A stretch of 64,000 nucleotides of DNA from Nymphalis io (taxonomy: Eukaryota > Arthropoda > Insecta > Lepidoptera > Nymphalidae). A model generated the notes under the pieces. It made no database searches and was not told the DNA's origin. It worked only from the letters and a program-made list of their open reading frames with translations. The stretch's first letter is position 1; every line of letters starts with the position of its first letter. The translations under genes were made by a program, and so were the position numbers. Below, one piece after another: positions 13,901 through 24,300 of this stretch. The stretch lies in the NCBI RefSeq assembly GCF_905147045.1, contig NC_065914.1, positions 4,092,001 through 4,156,000 on the forward strand, read 5' to 3'.

Positions 13901-14316
13901 ATCAATAGTTATTTACTTTGAAGAAAACAATGCAAAGAAAAAAATTAAAAATTATATTCCAGACTATTTTCTTAAAACAATATTCACGCCAACGAAGTCG
14001 CAAAACATAGCTAACAGTTTTCCGTAAATATAAATATTTTTTTAAACATGGGAGAGATTTTAATAAATTTGCATTCTTCAGTAACTCAGATTGAAATCGT
14101 CTATGGATTATTAAACACAGTCCGTCTAAAGACCAAATTATCTTTTGGCACGTTAAGTGTGAAATTGTTATATTAAGGTGCTAAAAATGCGTTCGTTTAA
14201 CTAATTTAAATATATATAAATGACGTAATACTACCTAAGATGATCTTCCGGCGAGAGGCATGTGGTTCTTCAGTATGAACCCACTCAAAATCATTTCTGG
14301 ACACTCGTGCACCCAT
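1730..14316 (-). CDS. Sphingolipid delta-4-desaturase DES1 (ifc homologue), 5' part of gene
   Basis: The two exons join into an 86-residue N-terminus beginning MGARVSRNDFEWVHTEEPHA and continuing EKYPEIKKLYGYDP, a hydrophobic stretch and AYCFGGVINHSLML. This matches the start of dihydroceramide/sphingolipid delta-4-desaturase (DES1, Drosophila ifc). The family is an ER membrane di-iron enzyme that introduces the 4,5-trans double bond of ceramide. Gly2 after Met fits the N-myristoylation known for DES1. The first membrane segment is in exon 2. The His-box exons are not in the window and must lie to the left, so this is a partial gene. The 12.3-kb intron 1 contains the RTE at 5528-8601 and many other repeats. 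A two-codon upstream ORF (ATG AAG TGA) lies at 14334-14342. Identification rests on memory of the family, but the N-terminal match is strong. Confidence 0.92.
1950..2213 (-). repeat. SINE-A copy, degenerate
   Basis: The family body (GCGGGTTGG, ACATGTGAC, ACGATGTTTTCTTTCAC) and head are recognisable with many substitutions. It begins 44 bp before DES1 exon 2. Confidence 0.7.
2214..3842. other. DES1 intron 1, no clear feature
   Basis: AT-rich with a short (AC)n at 2363-2385. The short open frames here are unconvincing. Confidence 0.6.
3843..4050 (+). repeat. SINE-A copy, old and internally deleted
   Basis: TGATGAGTGG / GAGTTCAAATCC resemble the A and B boxes. Body GTGTTTATAATTCATCTCG and end GTGGTGGAATAAGCTCC match the family. 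Confidence 0.6.
4356..4636 (-). repeat. SINE-A copy (tRNA-derived)
   Basis: Reads on the minus strand with a tRNA-like head whose B box is GGGTTCAAACCC, and a conserved body ending ...CCCAGCAGTGGGACATTCAC. The 5' end of the head is missing. Family described at 49533. Confidence 0.85.
4640..4675. repeat. 36-bp near-perfect palindrome at SINE/LINE junction
   Basis: TGCAGAGGCCTATATA, a CA centre, and the reverse complement, extended by one more pair. The right arm continues into the 3' end of the LINE fragment, and the left arm touches the SINE-A head. Confidence 0.85.
4676..5435 (-). pseudogene. LINE reverse transcriptase C-terminal fragment with Zn-finger tail
   Basis: On the minus strand, in shifting frames: NLSLDAEIDFRIGKAASTFG, LTVKTKMLVYQSCVLSTLLY, RNILGITWQDRVTNESVLGE, AQLPSIMAILKKK, then RQILLGEVVDAKRSVGRP and DRAKWRRLIHEGQSKHDDAW, and finally SRIGLFSHERKC within a CxxC...HxxxxC finger. 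This is the 3' portion of a non-LTR ORF ending in a short zinc finger. It contains frameshifts and is dead. I do not assign its clade. Confidence 0.85.
5523..8587 (+). pseudogene. RTE endonuclease/reverse transcriptase with two frameshifts
   Basis: The frame runs 5523-6125, shifts by an apparent one-base insertion near 6110 (after SDDEVE), continues in 6103-8301, and breaks again near 8270. There an 8-base segment present in the 12.2-kb fragment is missing, after which the C-terminus (KWQWAGHIARRTDGRW...) continues in another frame to 8587. The endonuclease (LSEVRRQ, GDFNAKLG, GSDHRLVRG) and RT (RFADDIV) motifs remain, though motif A reads VDYEKDFDS instead of the usual EKAFDS. The first ATG (5523) lies in the target duplication because the element's own start reads ACG. 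Confidence 0.92.
5528..8601 (+). mobile_element. RTE-type LINE copy, near full length, frameshifted
   Basis: Flanked by a perfect 9-bp duplication ATGTATGAA (5519-5527 and 8602-8610). It is truncated just before the ORF start seen in the 25717 copy and ends in a (GAT)n-type tail. It belongs to a related but clearly different RTE family. It sits inside an older repeat (next entries), within DES1 intron 1. Confidence 0.93.
9056..9385 (-). repeat. SINE-C copy (tRNA-derived head)
   Basis: On the minus strand the head reads TGACTGCCTTGTTGGTCTAG (A box region) and GAGGTCCTGGGCTCAACCTC (B box-like). The body contains GTGCGCAAACACAG and GTCGTGTCGAGTT in reverse sense. Confidence 0.75.
9595..9750 (+). 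repeat. Retroelement 3' fragment with poly(A)
   Basis: A GC-richer segment ends in a run of A at 9740-9749. It looks like the truncated 3' end of a LINE, with no coding motif I can name. Confidence 0.4.
9841..10070 (-). repeat. SINE-A copy, degenerate
   Basis: GGCCTCCTCTCC, GTGGGTTGGTGAATACAC and GCTCGAGTTTGAACTTG keep the family order. Confidence 0.6.
10393..10513 (+). repeat. Repeat-B fragment
   Basis: GATGGTAAGTGGTCACCACC and TCTTGGGAACTTAGATGTCC match the family's left half. Confidence 0.65.
10514..11627. other. DES1 intron 1, no clear feature
   Basis: AT-rich. The 108-codon minus frame at 11011-11337 is hydrophobic low-complexity translation of AT-rich DNA, not a gene. Confidence 0.55.
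11628..11700 (+). repeat. Partial hAT-type repeat end
   Basis: CAATGGCGTATCTACCAAAGG followed by GCGGGCTGTGGTGCGGCCCC resembles the end of the same broad hAT-type group. No matching inverted end was found. Confidence 0.4.
12208..12321 (+). pseudogene. Internal RTE ORF fragment (114 bp)
   Basis: Encodes CVLPVMTYGSETWSLTMGL, IRRLKVTQRAMERAMLGV and is almost identical in DNA to 8168-8280. It keeps the 8 bases deleted there. It has neither a LINE 3' end nor a tail and stops where the tandem array begins. Confidence 0.9.
12322..12989. repeat. Tandem array, three units of ~221 bp
   Basis: Units begin at GGTGTGCAAT near 12326, 12548 and 12768, and the array ends near 12990 (periods 222, 220 and 222). 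Each unit carries TATTTTTTATTCTACTC, GTGACCGTCA(A/G)GGAACTC and GAGGTGGCTAGC. At the end, an inverted repeat ATACCAAA...TTTGGTAT is formed. The copies are about 95% alike, so amplification is recent. Confidence 0.9.
12990..14234. other. DES1 intron 1 next to exon 1, no clear feature
   Basis: AT-rich sequence. A short CTGCTGGATGAAAGC-type repeat remnant lies at 13020-13060. Nothing else seen. Confidence 0.55.
14235..14316 (-). CDS. DES1 coding exon 1
   Basis: Start ATG at 14316-14314 in the context TTAAAATGGG. The exon has 27 codons plus one base and ends ...KIIL-G before donor GTAGTA. The extra G joins AA of exon 2 to make Glu, as the conserved EKYPEIK sequence requires. Confidence 0.92.
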
Positions 14317-15574
14317 TTTAAGCACAAAACTTTTCACTTCATCTATGGCTAATAGAAATAAATCACTACTACGGTAAATTGAAAGAAGAAATTACCGCGT
14401 CTAAACAAAATATAGCGATACGCCCTTTTAAATTGCGACGAGCGATTTATATTCACGTCCGACCGGTTCAAATGTTCAATTGTGACAAGCAGTAGTTAGT
14501 GGTCAAGAAAATATTAGAGAGAATTAATGCATTATCAGATAATGTCACAATCGACATGTGACACACTGTCATAATGACGGCATTCGTTTAGAACTTGAAT
14601 ATAATTAGATTTAATTACATCCATGGATTATTCAAGTACATAATGATTCGATTTAATTAAATAAAAACATATCAAAAATAGCTACTGAATAAATCACGTG
14701 GGATGATGGCATAAATACTAGCACCGTTTCCCAATTAAAACAGTCTCAATTATCTGTGTGACTTATCAATAATCATTCTTGTTATCAGTAAGAATAATAA
14801 GTGTTATATTGTCTACAAATATTTTATACTGTGCAAAAATATGGTTTAAGATAAACCTTTGTTATATTTAAATATTCATCTTTTGAAAATGTCCTAATAT
14901 TAATAGGAACTCCTGATCGAAACGTTAGTATCGAAACGAAAGTAACACAGGCAGTTTAGTGCGTTGTTAAATTTTTGAATATGAAATTTAAATTAGGCTT
15001 TTTGATTTGTATCATGGGTAGCGTCATCCGGACCAGTACACAGCCAAAAGTAACTATGATTGTGACCAAAATTAGCAGGCATGAGGATAAGTTTCGGGTA
15101 GATAAGATAAAAAAGTATCTTATATTGCTGCATTCTCAAGGCCCATTTGCACTTTCCTGATTAGGCTTAGTCATATTTCAAAAGCGCTTCGCCCAATTTT
15201 CTATAAATAAGGCACGAGTAGGAAGTACTTCTGCATTACACAAACTTATAACCCTACTAAAATTAGTTGAAATAATTACTATCTTTCTAACAGATTTGAT
15301 ATGGCTATGATAACGGGTAGAATTTTCATTTTATATATATTGAATTTAAAAAGCTATTTATAAGCATATTGAGGACATATTAGTTCCGGGGTCGACTGGT
15401 GCTGTCAAAATTTAATTAATTGAATTAACAAAAAACGTTAATGAACATTAATTAGCTCGGATTATTTAGTAATCAGTAGAGCATTAGCTATTATCTTACC
15501 ATACGCCCCACACATCTTATAAATGATTTCTTCCAAATATCTTATAAGTATAACTTAGTCCCACTGCCTGTTTT
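14317..15574. promoter_or_regulatory. DES1 5' UTR and presumed promoter region
   Basis: Upstream of the DES1 ATG, within the DES1-RpS3A spacer. A two-codon upstream ORF lies at 14334-14342. I cannot place a TATA box or initiator with confidence. Confidence 0.4.
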
Positions 15575-15582
15575 CCTAAATC

Positions 15583-15933
15583 CAGTGGCGTAGCCATCGT
15601 AGGGCATAGCTATCGTGCACCAGGGCCCCGGAGCTCAGGAGGCCCTCATCTTTGAAAAGGGAGGAGATTTTTCCCTTTATTGATAACATCTGTATAATAA
15701 ATATTCTGTATTTCCATGCTTCATTTTCTTCTATTAAACATAGAGATTCTACCCTCATAGACACGACGTATGGATTTAGCCTACTAGGGATAAGTTGAAC
15801 TCACTGTTTCCTATTCTTGTTCCTGTCTATAATTTTGAAGGCCAATATAAGTTCAAGCTACGCGGAAAGAGGGGATGTTGGCCCGATTCTTTCCTTATGC
15901 ACCGGGGCCCTTGTCCACCTAGCTACACCACTG
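15583..15933. mobile_element. hAT-type MITE with perfect 8-bp target duplication
   Basis: Terminal repeats CAGTGG[C/T]GTAGC in inverted order. The direct repeat CCTAAATC lies at 15575-15582 and 15934-15941. 351 bp with no transposase. Internal GGGCCC-rich stretches (CACCAGGGCCCC and CACCGGGGCCC) echo each other near the two ends. Confidence 0.88.
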
Positions 15934-16249
15934 CCTAAATCCTATAATCCTTAATTCAGATTTTTTTTGTACCTAAAGTAAGAGTAATTCATTTTGTCAT
16001 AGACCATATCGCATCTTATTTAATCATCTCGATGATAATCACTATATATTACAAAACAAATTTCCTCGCCGGATCTGTCTGTCTGAACGCGTTCAACTCC
16101 AAAACAATTGAACGGATTTTTTAAGGGGTTCGCTAATGGATGGATTCACGAGAAAGGTTTAGGTGGATAACATTAATTTAGGTTTTGTGTTAATTGGTTG
16201 AAGTATGACGATTATTGAAGTTGGATATTTTTTTTTCTTTAAATGTTAA

Positions 16250-16498
16250 TAATATCCTGGGACATTATTCACACACGGTTATCTGATCCCAAACTAAGCA
16301 GAGCTTGTACTATGGAAACCAGACAACTGATATACACACACTACTTTTCTTTTGTAAATTCATACTTGTATAGATAATTAATTACACCCAGACAAACAGA
16401 CATGTTCATGCACACAAATGTCTGTCCTGGGTGGGAATCGAATCCACAACCTTCGACGTTAAAGGCCGTGTCTACCAACCACACCAACCGGCTCGTCA
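16250..16498 (-). repeat. SINE-D copy (tRNA-derived), part of a fold-back
   Basis: Minus-strand head GACGAGCCGGTTGGTGTGGT and B box GGATTCGATTCCC are tRNA-like. The body includes TTTGTGTGCATGAACATGTC and the tail AATATTATTAA. Its tail region is repeated in inverse at 16518-16572. Confidence 0.82.
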
Positions 16499-16517
16499 AA
16501 TTATAACGATATATATT

Positions 16518-16572
16518 GTATATCAGTTGTCTGGTTTCCATAGTACAAGCTCTGCTTAGTTTGGGATCAGAT
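16518..16572 (+). repeat. Inverted copy of SINE-D tail
   Basis: These 55 bases are the exact reverse complement of 16281-16335. Confidence 0.9.
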
Positions 16573-18176
16573 TACTGGCGTGCGCCGCGTAAACCAATAA
16601 AGTTATATGTATTACGACGTGATACATAAAAGACAAAACCAAAAGGAAACTTGGCTTTAATTAACTTAAAGAGCTGTACACAATAAAGTGACAATATATA
16701 ACATTTGACAAGATAAAGAGAATAGTTTAATTTCTTTTTAAATTATACGTCACGGCGACAATTTAAACGTTTTTTGCAGACCTTTATACCGTACGAAACC
16801 GTAACGGGTAGCTAGTTGATAACTGTATATAGTCGACCGTTTGTATTCATTTGAGAAAAAGGATAACTACTGATTTTCTTGAAGTTTATTTCTGTATAAT
16901 CAACGTTCTGAAGTTTGTTAAGAAAATAGTTAATTTATATATATCATGTTATGTTCGTTTGGAAAAAATCTAACTAATTTGTGCCATTATTATACGGCTA
17001 AGCTACTGAACGACCACTAGGGAGCACATAGGCTTTATTTACCTAACACTTGCCCCCCTCATCCATAAAACGCGGGTGAAATCTACTGACCTTGACAGCG
17101 TCAGAGGTTATGTTAATGAATTCATCAAATAATATTGTAGTTACTTTCATGTTTTAGATGTTTAAGTAGTGCACTCATGTCAGCAATTAAAACATTAGTT
17201 ACATGACATTATCACTATTTCGCGCCAAATTAGCTCAGTTACCAAGCTTACGTCTGTTCTAAAATATTATTTTTATTTACAGTTTTTAAGAAGTTAAGTT
17301 CAATTTGGATTATATTTTACGTTTTCTTAAAAAATATGAAATAGATCTATTTTTGTAATCGCCTTATTAACTCTGTCGTGATTGGTTTATTACTTTTAAT
17401 TATTCCGTTTAATCTTTATTAATTTTTACTTTGTAATCAGTGTTACAGAAATGGTTGTACAGTTATTACTAAAGTAAGGCCACATAAGATTACAATTTTA
17501 TAATACGAAGCTTGAGAAAAAAACATAATTAAAAGTTAAGACATACTAAAGTAAGTTAAGACTATAAGTATTAATATTCACAGTAAAAAACCTTCTTGCT
17601 TATTAATGCGAGAAAATCGTATACGTGCGTGCGCGCCTGTGGTTATTCGTTTATTTTTTACGATGAATTTTAATTATTTCTCTTTTCAATTGCATTTTGG
17701 ATAATATTTGTTATAAGTTCGTGTCAGACGTAGTATAATGGAATTTTGGGCGTAGTTTGGTTTACGCACATGGAAAGGTAAGGTATGTATAAAAAATAAT
17801 TGCAGTATCGATTTGAAATTGCAATTTGGTTATCCGCTGTAAAAAAATTGCATTTTTCTAAACCATAATTATTATAAATGAAAAATCTAAGGCTGCTATT
17901 CACTTGTATGTAAGGGCCGAATATTTTTTATAGATACGCTCATGATAATGAAACACTGTTTTAGAATTTATTACTAAGAGTTATTTTGACATTCTTGCTC
18001 CTTTAATCTTCGATATTATCTTACAATAACTCTTATTTACTTTTTAAAGATAATCATCTGTATTAAATAGACAAAGACAAAACAGTTGTCTATATATTTT
18101 ATATTTGGAAGATGTTATTAAAAAAAAAAAGGAAGTAAAAAAAAACACCAAGTCAGTTTTTTAACGTATATTAGAC
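16573..18176. other. Intergenic DNA, including the RpS3A 3' flank
   Basis: AT-rich, with no gene or recognisable repeat. The RpS3A 3' UTR must lie just left of 18177. I see no canonical AATAAA close to it. Confidence 0.5.
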
Positions 18177-18320
18177 TTATACACTTTCTTGTACGGGCGG
18201 TTCGTAGCCTTCGGGGCGTTCAGACTTGTCACCGACCTCACCACGCTTACCGCTACCACCTTCACCGTGGAGCTCCATCAGCTTGGCGATTTCGAAACGT
18301 GGCCTCTTGAGAACTTTCAC
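18177..18320 (-). CDS. RpS3A: RpS3A coding exon 7 (terminal)
   Basis: Acceptor ATTTTCAG. Encodes VKVLKRPRFEIAKLMELHGE, a Gly-rich segment and the C-terminus ERPEGYEPPVQESV, with stop TAA at 18177-18179. Confidence 0.97.
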   Translation of the reverse strand: MKVLKRPRFEIAKLMELHGEGGSGKRGEVGDKSERPEGYEPPVQESV

Positions 18321-21300
18321 CTGAAAATGTCACTTGTGTTTAATACTGTAGGTTGATAATCGTTTGTTAGATAGAGTGAATTCGTTTTCAGCGGTAAATC
18401 AAAAGGGAACATGAGTTTTCATCATGTAATGTATCATTGCGAGCTAGGTGTGTCATCATGAAAGATTAATTATGTAGTTAATAAGTTGAATCAAGTTTAC
18501 GTCTTTCCGTGAAAGTCTGTTATGACTTAAACAAAGTCTAATCAATATTCGTTGTAGTTTTTTTTTAAACAATTAAAATTTTAATTATTCCTTTTAGAAA
18601 AGGTATTTGTCCCGTTTCTAATCTATGAATTATTTTTTAATACTTTTAAATTTGCTAAGCATGTCAATGAAATTAAATATATAGTACTAATAAAAAAAGT
18701 TTTAGATTAGCAATTAAATTATTATAAAATAGTTTCTTAAAAGAAAACTTCAATAATATGGTATTAAACAATATTATAAATTGTGTTTTATGCACTTTTT
18801 TGAGACCTGGACTCGGTAATTAATAGTTAAATAAGAATGGAAGTTGCTTAACAGTGACAAACTTGATTCATACATTTTTAGAGAATTTTAACCTCAAATT
18901 ATTAAACCAACCTTTCGGATGCAGACATCTCTTAATGGATAGATGCTGTGGCAGGCCTTTTCAATATCCTTAGCGATGGAGTCAGGTATCAGCTTGTTAA
19001 CAACTTCCCGGAGTTCAGAGCTGGCTACGTCACGGGTGATAATTTCACACATCTTCTTCCTGATCGCACGTACCTGCAAAAAAATAAAGTTATATGAAGT
19101 TTCATACAGTTGTAGAAAATTTATAATTTGTTATATTTATAGCATATAATATATTTACAACATATAGCCTTGTTGGTCACAAGGCTATATGTTATAAATA
19201 TATACATAATAGGTTCGAATGTAGCAACGACACAAATAACCTTGTATTAATCAATAGAAAGGTATATTATTGTGTGGAAGCAGTGATATTTGCAGTTTGA
19301 AACGATATAAAGGCGATTGAACATCCTTATATAGCTGGACTGCAATTTTTCTTTTATTTATTGCTATATATTGTTTATTTATGATCATAAATAAATTTCT
19401 ATAGCCAAAGTGTTATGTTACAATAGCAATGGATAAGATTGGTCTATGGCTACCATGTCTTTATATAATAAATAAACATTAGAAGGAGAAATTTTATAAG
19501 TATGAATTGGAAAGGTAGTAGATTTTTTTTTCATATTTTTCAAATGCACTGAAAATTGATTAATGCTGACAAATATACTAAGCAAGCAAGTTTTTGCCAA
19601 TGGAGCTTTTAAAATGTGTGCTCCTCAACATATTGACAATATTAATATATATGTGCAGTATTATTGTTCTGTTAAATTATTGAGGTTTTTTTTATATTAC
19701 ATACCTGAGTGTGCTGAGCATAACAAGTCTTGCGCTGGCTAAGCGAATCCTTGTTGGTAAAACCGATGCAGAATACACGAAGGAGGTAGCCATCGGTGGT
19801 CTTCACGTCAATGTTGGCTTCCACGAGTGTCTGCCATTTCTTGACCATCCATCTGTAAACAAATTTTTTTATTAATATAACAATCATAATCAAATCATAA
19901 ACCTATACAAAAAATGTCTGTAATGAGTTAATTTTTGTTTATATAAATGTTAACATGTAGCAACGACAAGAAGGGCCTTTACAGATAAAGCTGTAAGGGT
20001 ACTACATCATGTGGCAGCAGATAATATTTGCAGTTTGAAACGATATAAAAGCGATAATCACTATTATATAGCTGGACTGCAATTTTTTTTAAAACTAAGT
20101 CTTACATGAAAATTTACATAATGAATACACAAGCATTACAATTTCTGTGCATTTTCCTTGTATCCAATTATAAATTATTGTTTTACATTTTTTGTACAAA
20201 TACCATTCTCCTAAAATATAACGCTAAAGATTTATTCCAGTGTATGTCAAATTTATTAATACTTTATTGTACACCACAAAGAGAAAAAAAATACAAAACA
20301 TGGATATAGCTTAAATAAAAGAAGCATACAATTTGACATTGATAATTTATGATATTATGTTATTTATCAAATTAACATTTTGTATGCACACTATCATACA
20401 CTGGCCTCCAAAAAAATCGACCCACCTACATTTTTTGTAAAAAAGCTATCGTATGGTTTTAAACTACCACATATTTATATTTTTAAGATTGATAATGAAA
20501 AAATGCAATTGTAGGATTGTACAAAAACAGAAATAGTGCGCAAAAAATAGGTTTTTAGGTAAATATGTGACAAAACACGAAAACACAAAATTTTACGCAA
20601 TTTTATTTTTTTGTGTACAAAACGATTATGCCGTTTGTTTTTAAATTTGGGTGCCTAAATCTTACTTTAATAGGGAGTGTTTCCTCCTCTTGACCTAATC
20701 ACTGCCTGCATACGCCTATTAAGTGACCTGATTAGCTTTTTAATGTCTTCCTCTGGGGTCCGTTGCCATTCTTCAGTTAGGGCAGCTTCCAGTTGATTCA
20801 GGGTTTCTGGAATTGGATTTCGTGCTCGAACCGTACGTTTTAGCTGGTCCCAGAGGTGCTCTATCGGGCTTAAGTCCGGACTATTGGCTGGCCACTGCAT
20901 AACTGGAATTTCGACTTCCCTGAGATAGTCTTTAACAATTCTAGCGACGTGAGGTCGTGCGTTGTCGTGCATAAGTTGGAAATTATCCCCAATATATCCA
21001 GCGTAAGGCATCACATGAGGCTCCAGAATGTCCGTTATGTAAGTTTCAGCATTAACAGCACGATTACGGAAAAAAACCAGCTCTGTGCGTCCCGTCAAAG
21101 AAATACCTCCCCAAAACATTGTAGAGCCTCCACCAAATCGGACTGTTTCTCGAATGCAACACTGAGAGTAGCGTTCTCCTGGCCTTCGCATGACGTTACG
21201 TCGTCCATCAGAGCCTACTAGAGACATTCGGCTTTCATCACTGAACAATACTGTCTCCCATTGGTCCAGTGTCCAATCGACGTGCTGCCTAGCAAATTGT

Positions 21301-24300
21301 AATCTTGCTTGTCGATGGGATGCTGTGAGTTTTGGTCCTGTTGCTGGCTTGTGAGGGGTTAAGTTTTGCTCTCGAAGTCTTCTTCTTACAGTATTTTCAC
21401 TCACAGACACTCCACGACTTTCTCGGAGTCTACCTTGAACGTCAACAGCCGAAAGATGTCGGTTTCTTAAAGACGTCAAACCAATAAAACGGTCATCGGT
21501 CGGGTTCGTGACACGCCCCCTGCCAGATCCTGGTCTCCGGCGATACTCCCCAGTCTCCAAGTAGCGTTTGTACACTCTTCGCACCGCTGAACGACTTAAT
21601 TTTAGTGTTCTAGCCACATTTCGCTGACTTAACCCCTCATGAATAAGAGCTACGACTTGAGCAGCTTCTGCTTCAGTAGCATCCATTTTTTATGTTTAAA
21701 CTTATTAAAATTATTGTTTCAACAAAGTTTCATACACTTAATCAATAATAAACATCGAACCGAGATGACTCCGCGTTAAGAACTGGAAATAAACTAACCA
21801 TGCACTTTGTGCACAAAGTAACGTTTTCTTATCAATACTTTAAAAATATTCCAAATATCCTCAATAACACTTACAACTCCTCCAAATCAATATCAAGTGG
21901 GTAATAAAATGTTAAATGTATGTCCCATAAGTAAAACAATCCACCTAGGTCGTCGCATAGTTAAGATAACAACTTTGTAAGTAAAAAAATACGGGTGGGT
22001 CGATTTTTTTGGCGGCCAGTGTATTAGGTCCTTACATATGAAATTAGCGTTTTGTTGTACTGACCATGTTGATCTGAAATATCTCCTCTTTGGTTAAGAA
22101 TTCCAAATTCAAATTTATAAATTCATTTAGCTGGTACATTTGAGTTTTGAAAACAGTCATTCATTTGTTTTTTCCTCTTTTTTTTTTCTTTAGCGTCGCT
22201 TATTACGAGTACGAGTTCTACAGTGGCGCCAGTGCTGCATAAACAGCTCGAAGGATTAATGGTGTGTACGGTGCTGGTGTCGCAAAAGAAGGCACGGTAC
22301 GTTTTTGGTTTCAACGTTTGCGTTCTGGAAATTTCGACCTTCAGAACCAACCTCGTGGACGGCCGGAGACTAAAGTGGAAAATGATGAATTAAAGGCTAT
22401 TGTGGAAGCGGATCCATCACAAAGTACTTCAGAAATAGCTGCAGGCTTCGGGGTAAGTGATAAAACCGTATAAACCACTTGAAGCAAATCGGGAAAGTAA
22501 AAAAACTTGAACGATGGGTACCTCATAAATTGGAACTTGCAAACACGCGTCGACTGCTGTGTTACTTTGCTCAACGGACACAATAATGAAAGGAATTTTA
22601 AATCGAATCATTACTTGTGGTGAAAAGTGGATACTGTACGATAATCGGAACCGCTCGTCGCAATGGCTGAACCCTGGAGACCCAGCCAAATCCTGCCCTA
22701 AACGAAAATTGACTCAGAAAAAGTTACTTGTGAGTGTTTGGTGGACTAGCGCCGGTGTCGTTCACTACAGCTTTCTAAATTCTGGCCAAACGATTACGGC
22801 AGATATCTATTGTCAGCAACTGCAACCCATGAAGGAAGAACAAGCTGCTAAACAATCGCTCTAGGCTACTGCTGCTTCATGACAACCACACACTGCACAA
22901 CAAACAACCACTAAGATAGATGAGCTACAATTGGAATATCTGCAATATTCACCGTACTCCCCGGACATTGCTCCAACAGATTACCATTTTTTCCGGAATT
23001 TGGACAACTTCTTACAAGGAAAAAAATTCAATTCCGATGCGGCAGTCCAAACCGCCTTCAAAGAGCTTATTGATTCTCGCCCCCGTGGTTTTTTTAGTAA
23101 AGGGATCAATGAACTACCTATGACATGGCAAAAGTGCATAGATAACAACAGTGCACTTAAATATATTTTACAAAAAAAAAAATTGACTTTATATTCCTCC
23201 CGTACTAAACGCCAATTTCATAGGTAAGGACCTAATATTATGAATTTTAAAGTTGAAGTGAAAAACATAACGAGATAAATAACATATTAAATTCATCAAT
23301 CATTCAAAAACAATTTTATGACAGCGTAATACTTTATAATTTATCTTTATTTATGTGTATAATATATCAATAATTTTTCTTTATTTATGTGTAGTAAATC
23401 AATTAAAACTAATTAACATAGTTTTTATGAACCTACATTCATTGCTGAAAGCAATGAGTATAAAATTCAATCATTATTAAAAATTATGTTTACTTAAAAT
23501 GTAAGGAAAAAGGAACTAGATATAAAAACAAAAGCTGTTTTTTAATTTTGTTTAGATTGAGTATAAAGTGTCATGTGAACAATATATAAGCATAAAAATT
23601 AACTTGTAGAAAAGTTAAGACCTAGCATACTGGTTTTTAATTTTTGTATGTGATTAAAATATATTATTTTTGATTTTTGAACTATAAATAAAAGTATATA
23701 CCAAACCTGAGCTTGTCAGTGGTGAGGTCCATGCCGTGGAAATTGCAGAGCACATTGCGACCTTGCACATCCTCAGCAATCAGACGGAATTTACGGAAAG
23801 ACCTGAAAATTACACATACTATTAGTAAAATCAATGAAATATTTTAATACCTTTAAAGTTTTAAAAGCAAATACAACTGCATGTTTTTTTTTTAATCATA
23901 ACACATAAAATGCACTTTCTCACCTTTCCGCATCAGTGTCAGCCTGAAGATCAGCCAAGGAGACTTCAAAGACACGGCCCTTCAGACCTTCCGATGCGAT
24001 TTTTGTACCCTACGAGTATTAAACAACTTCAGTTAAATTGTTCGTAGAGCTATTCATATAAAATAAAATATTATTTAGATTCAGTGAAAAATCAAAAGGG
24101 AACAAACTTTTTCATCAGTTTTGTATCATTGCGAGCTAGGTAGATCATCATTTAGTACTTATATATATATATTATTTTTAAAGCATGACCCCTAAGTCAA
24201 TAATTGATATTACTTTTTATAGATACTTGATATGTGAGAAGGGAATAAAAATCCTTGTTTAAGTAATTAAAATTATAAGGTTGCAGTAAAGACAATGCAC

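Noticed and set aside
16250..16572. Terminal-inverted-repeat DNA transposon from the 55-bp arms
   Set aside because: The interior is a tRNA-headed SINE and the arms are its tail, so a fold-back SINE explains it better. No target duplication was found.
20949..21221. 90-codon plus-strand frame within the Tc1 element
   Set aside because: Antisense shadow of the intact transposase ORF.
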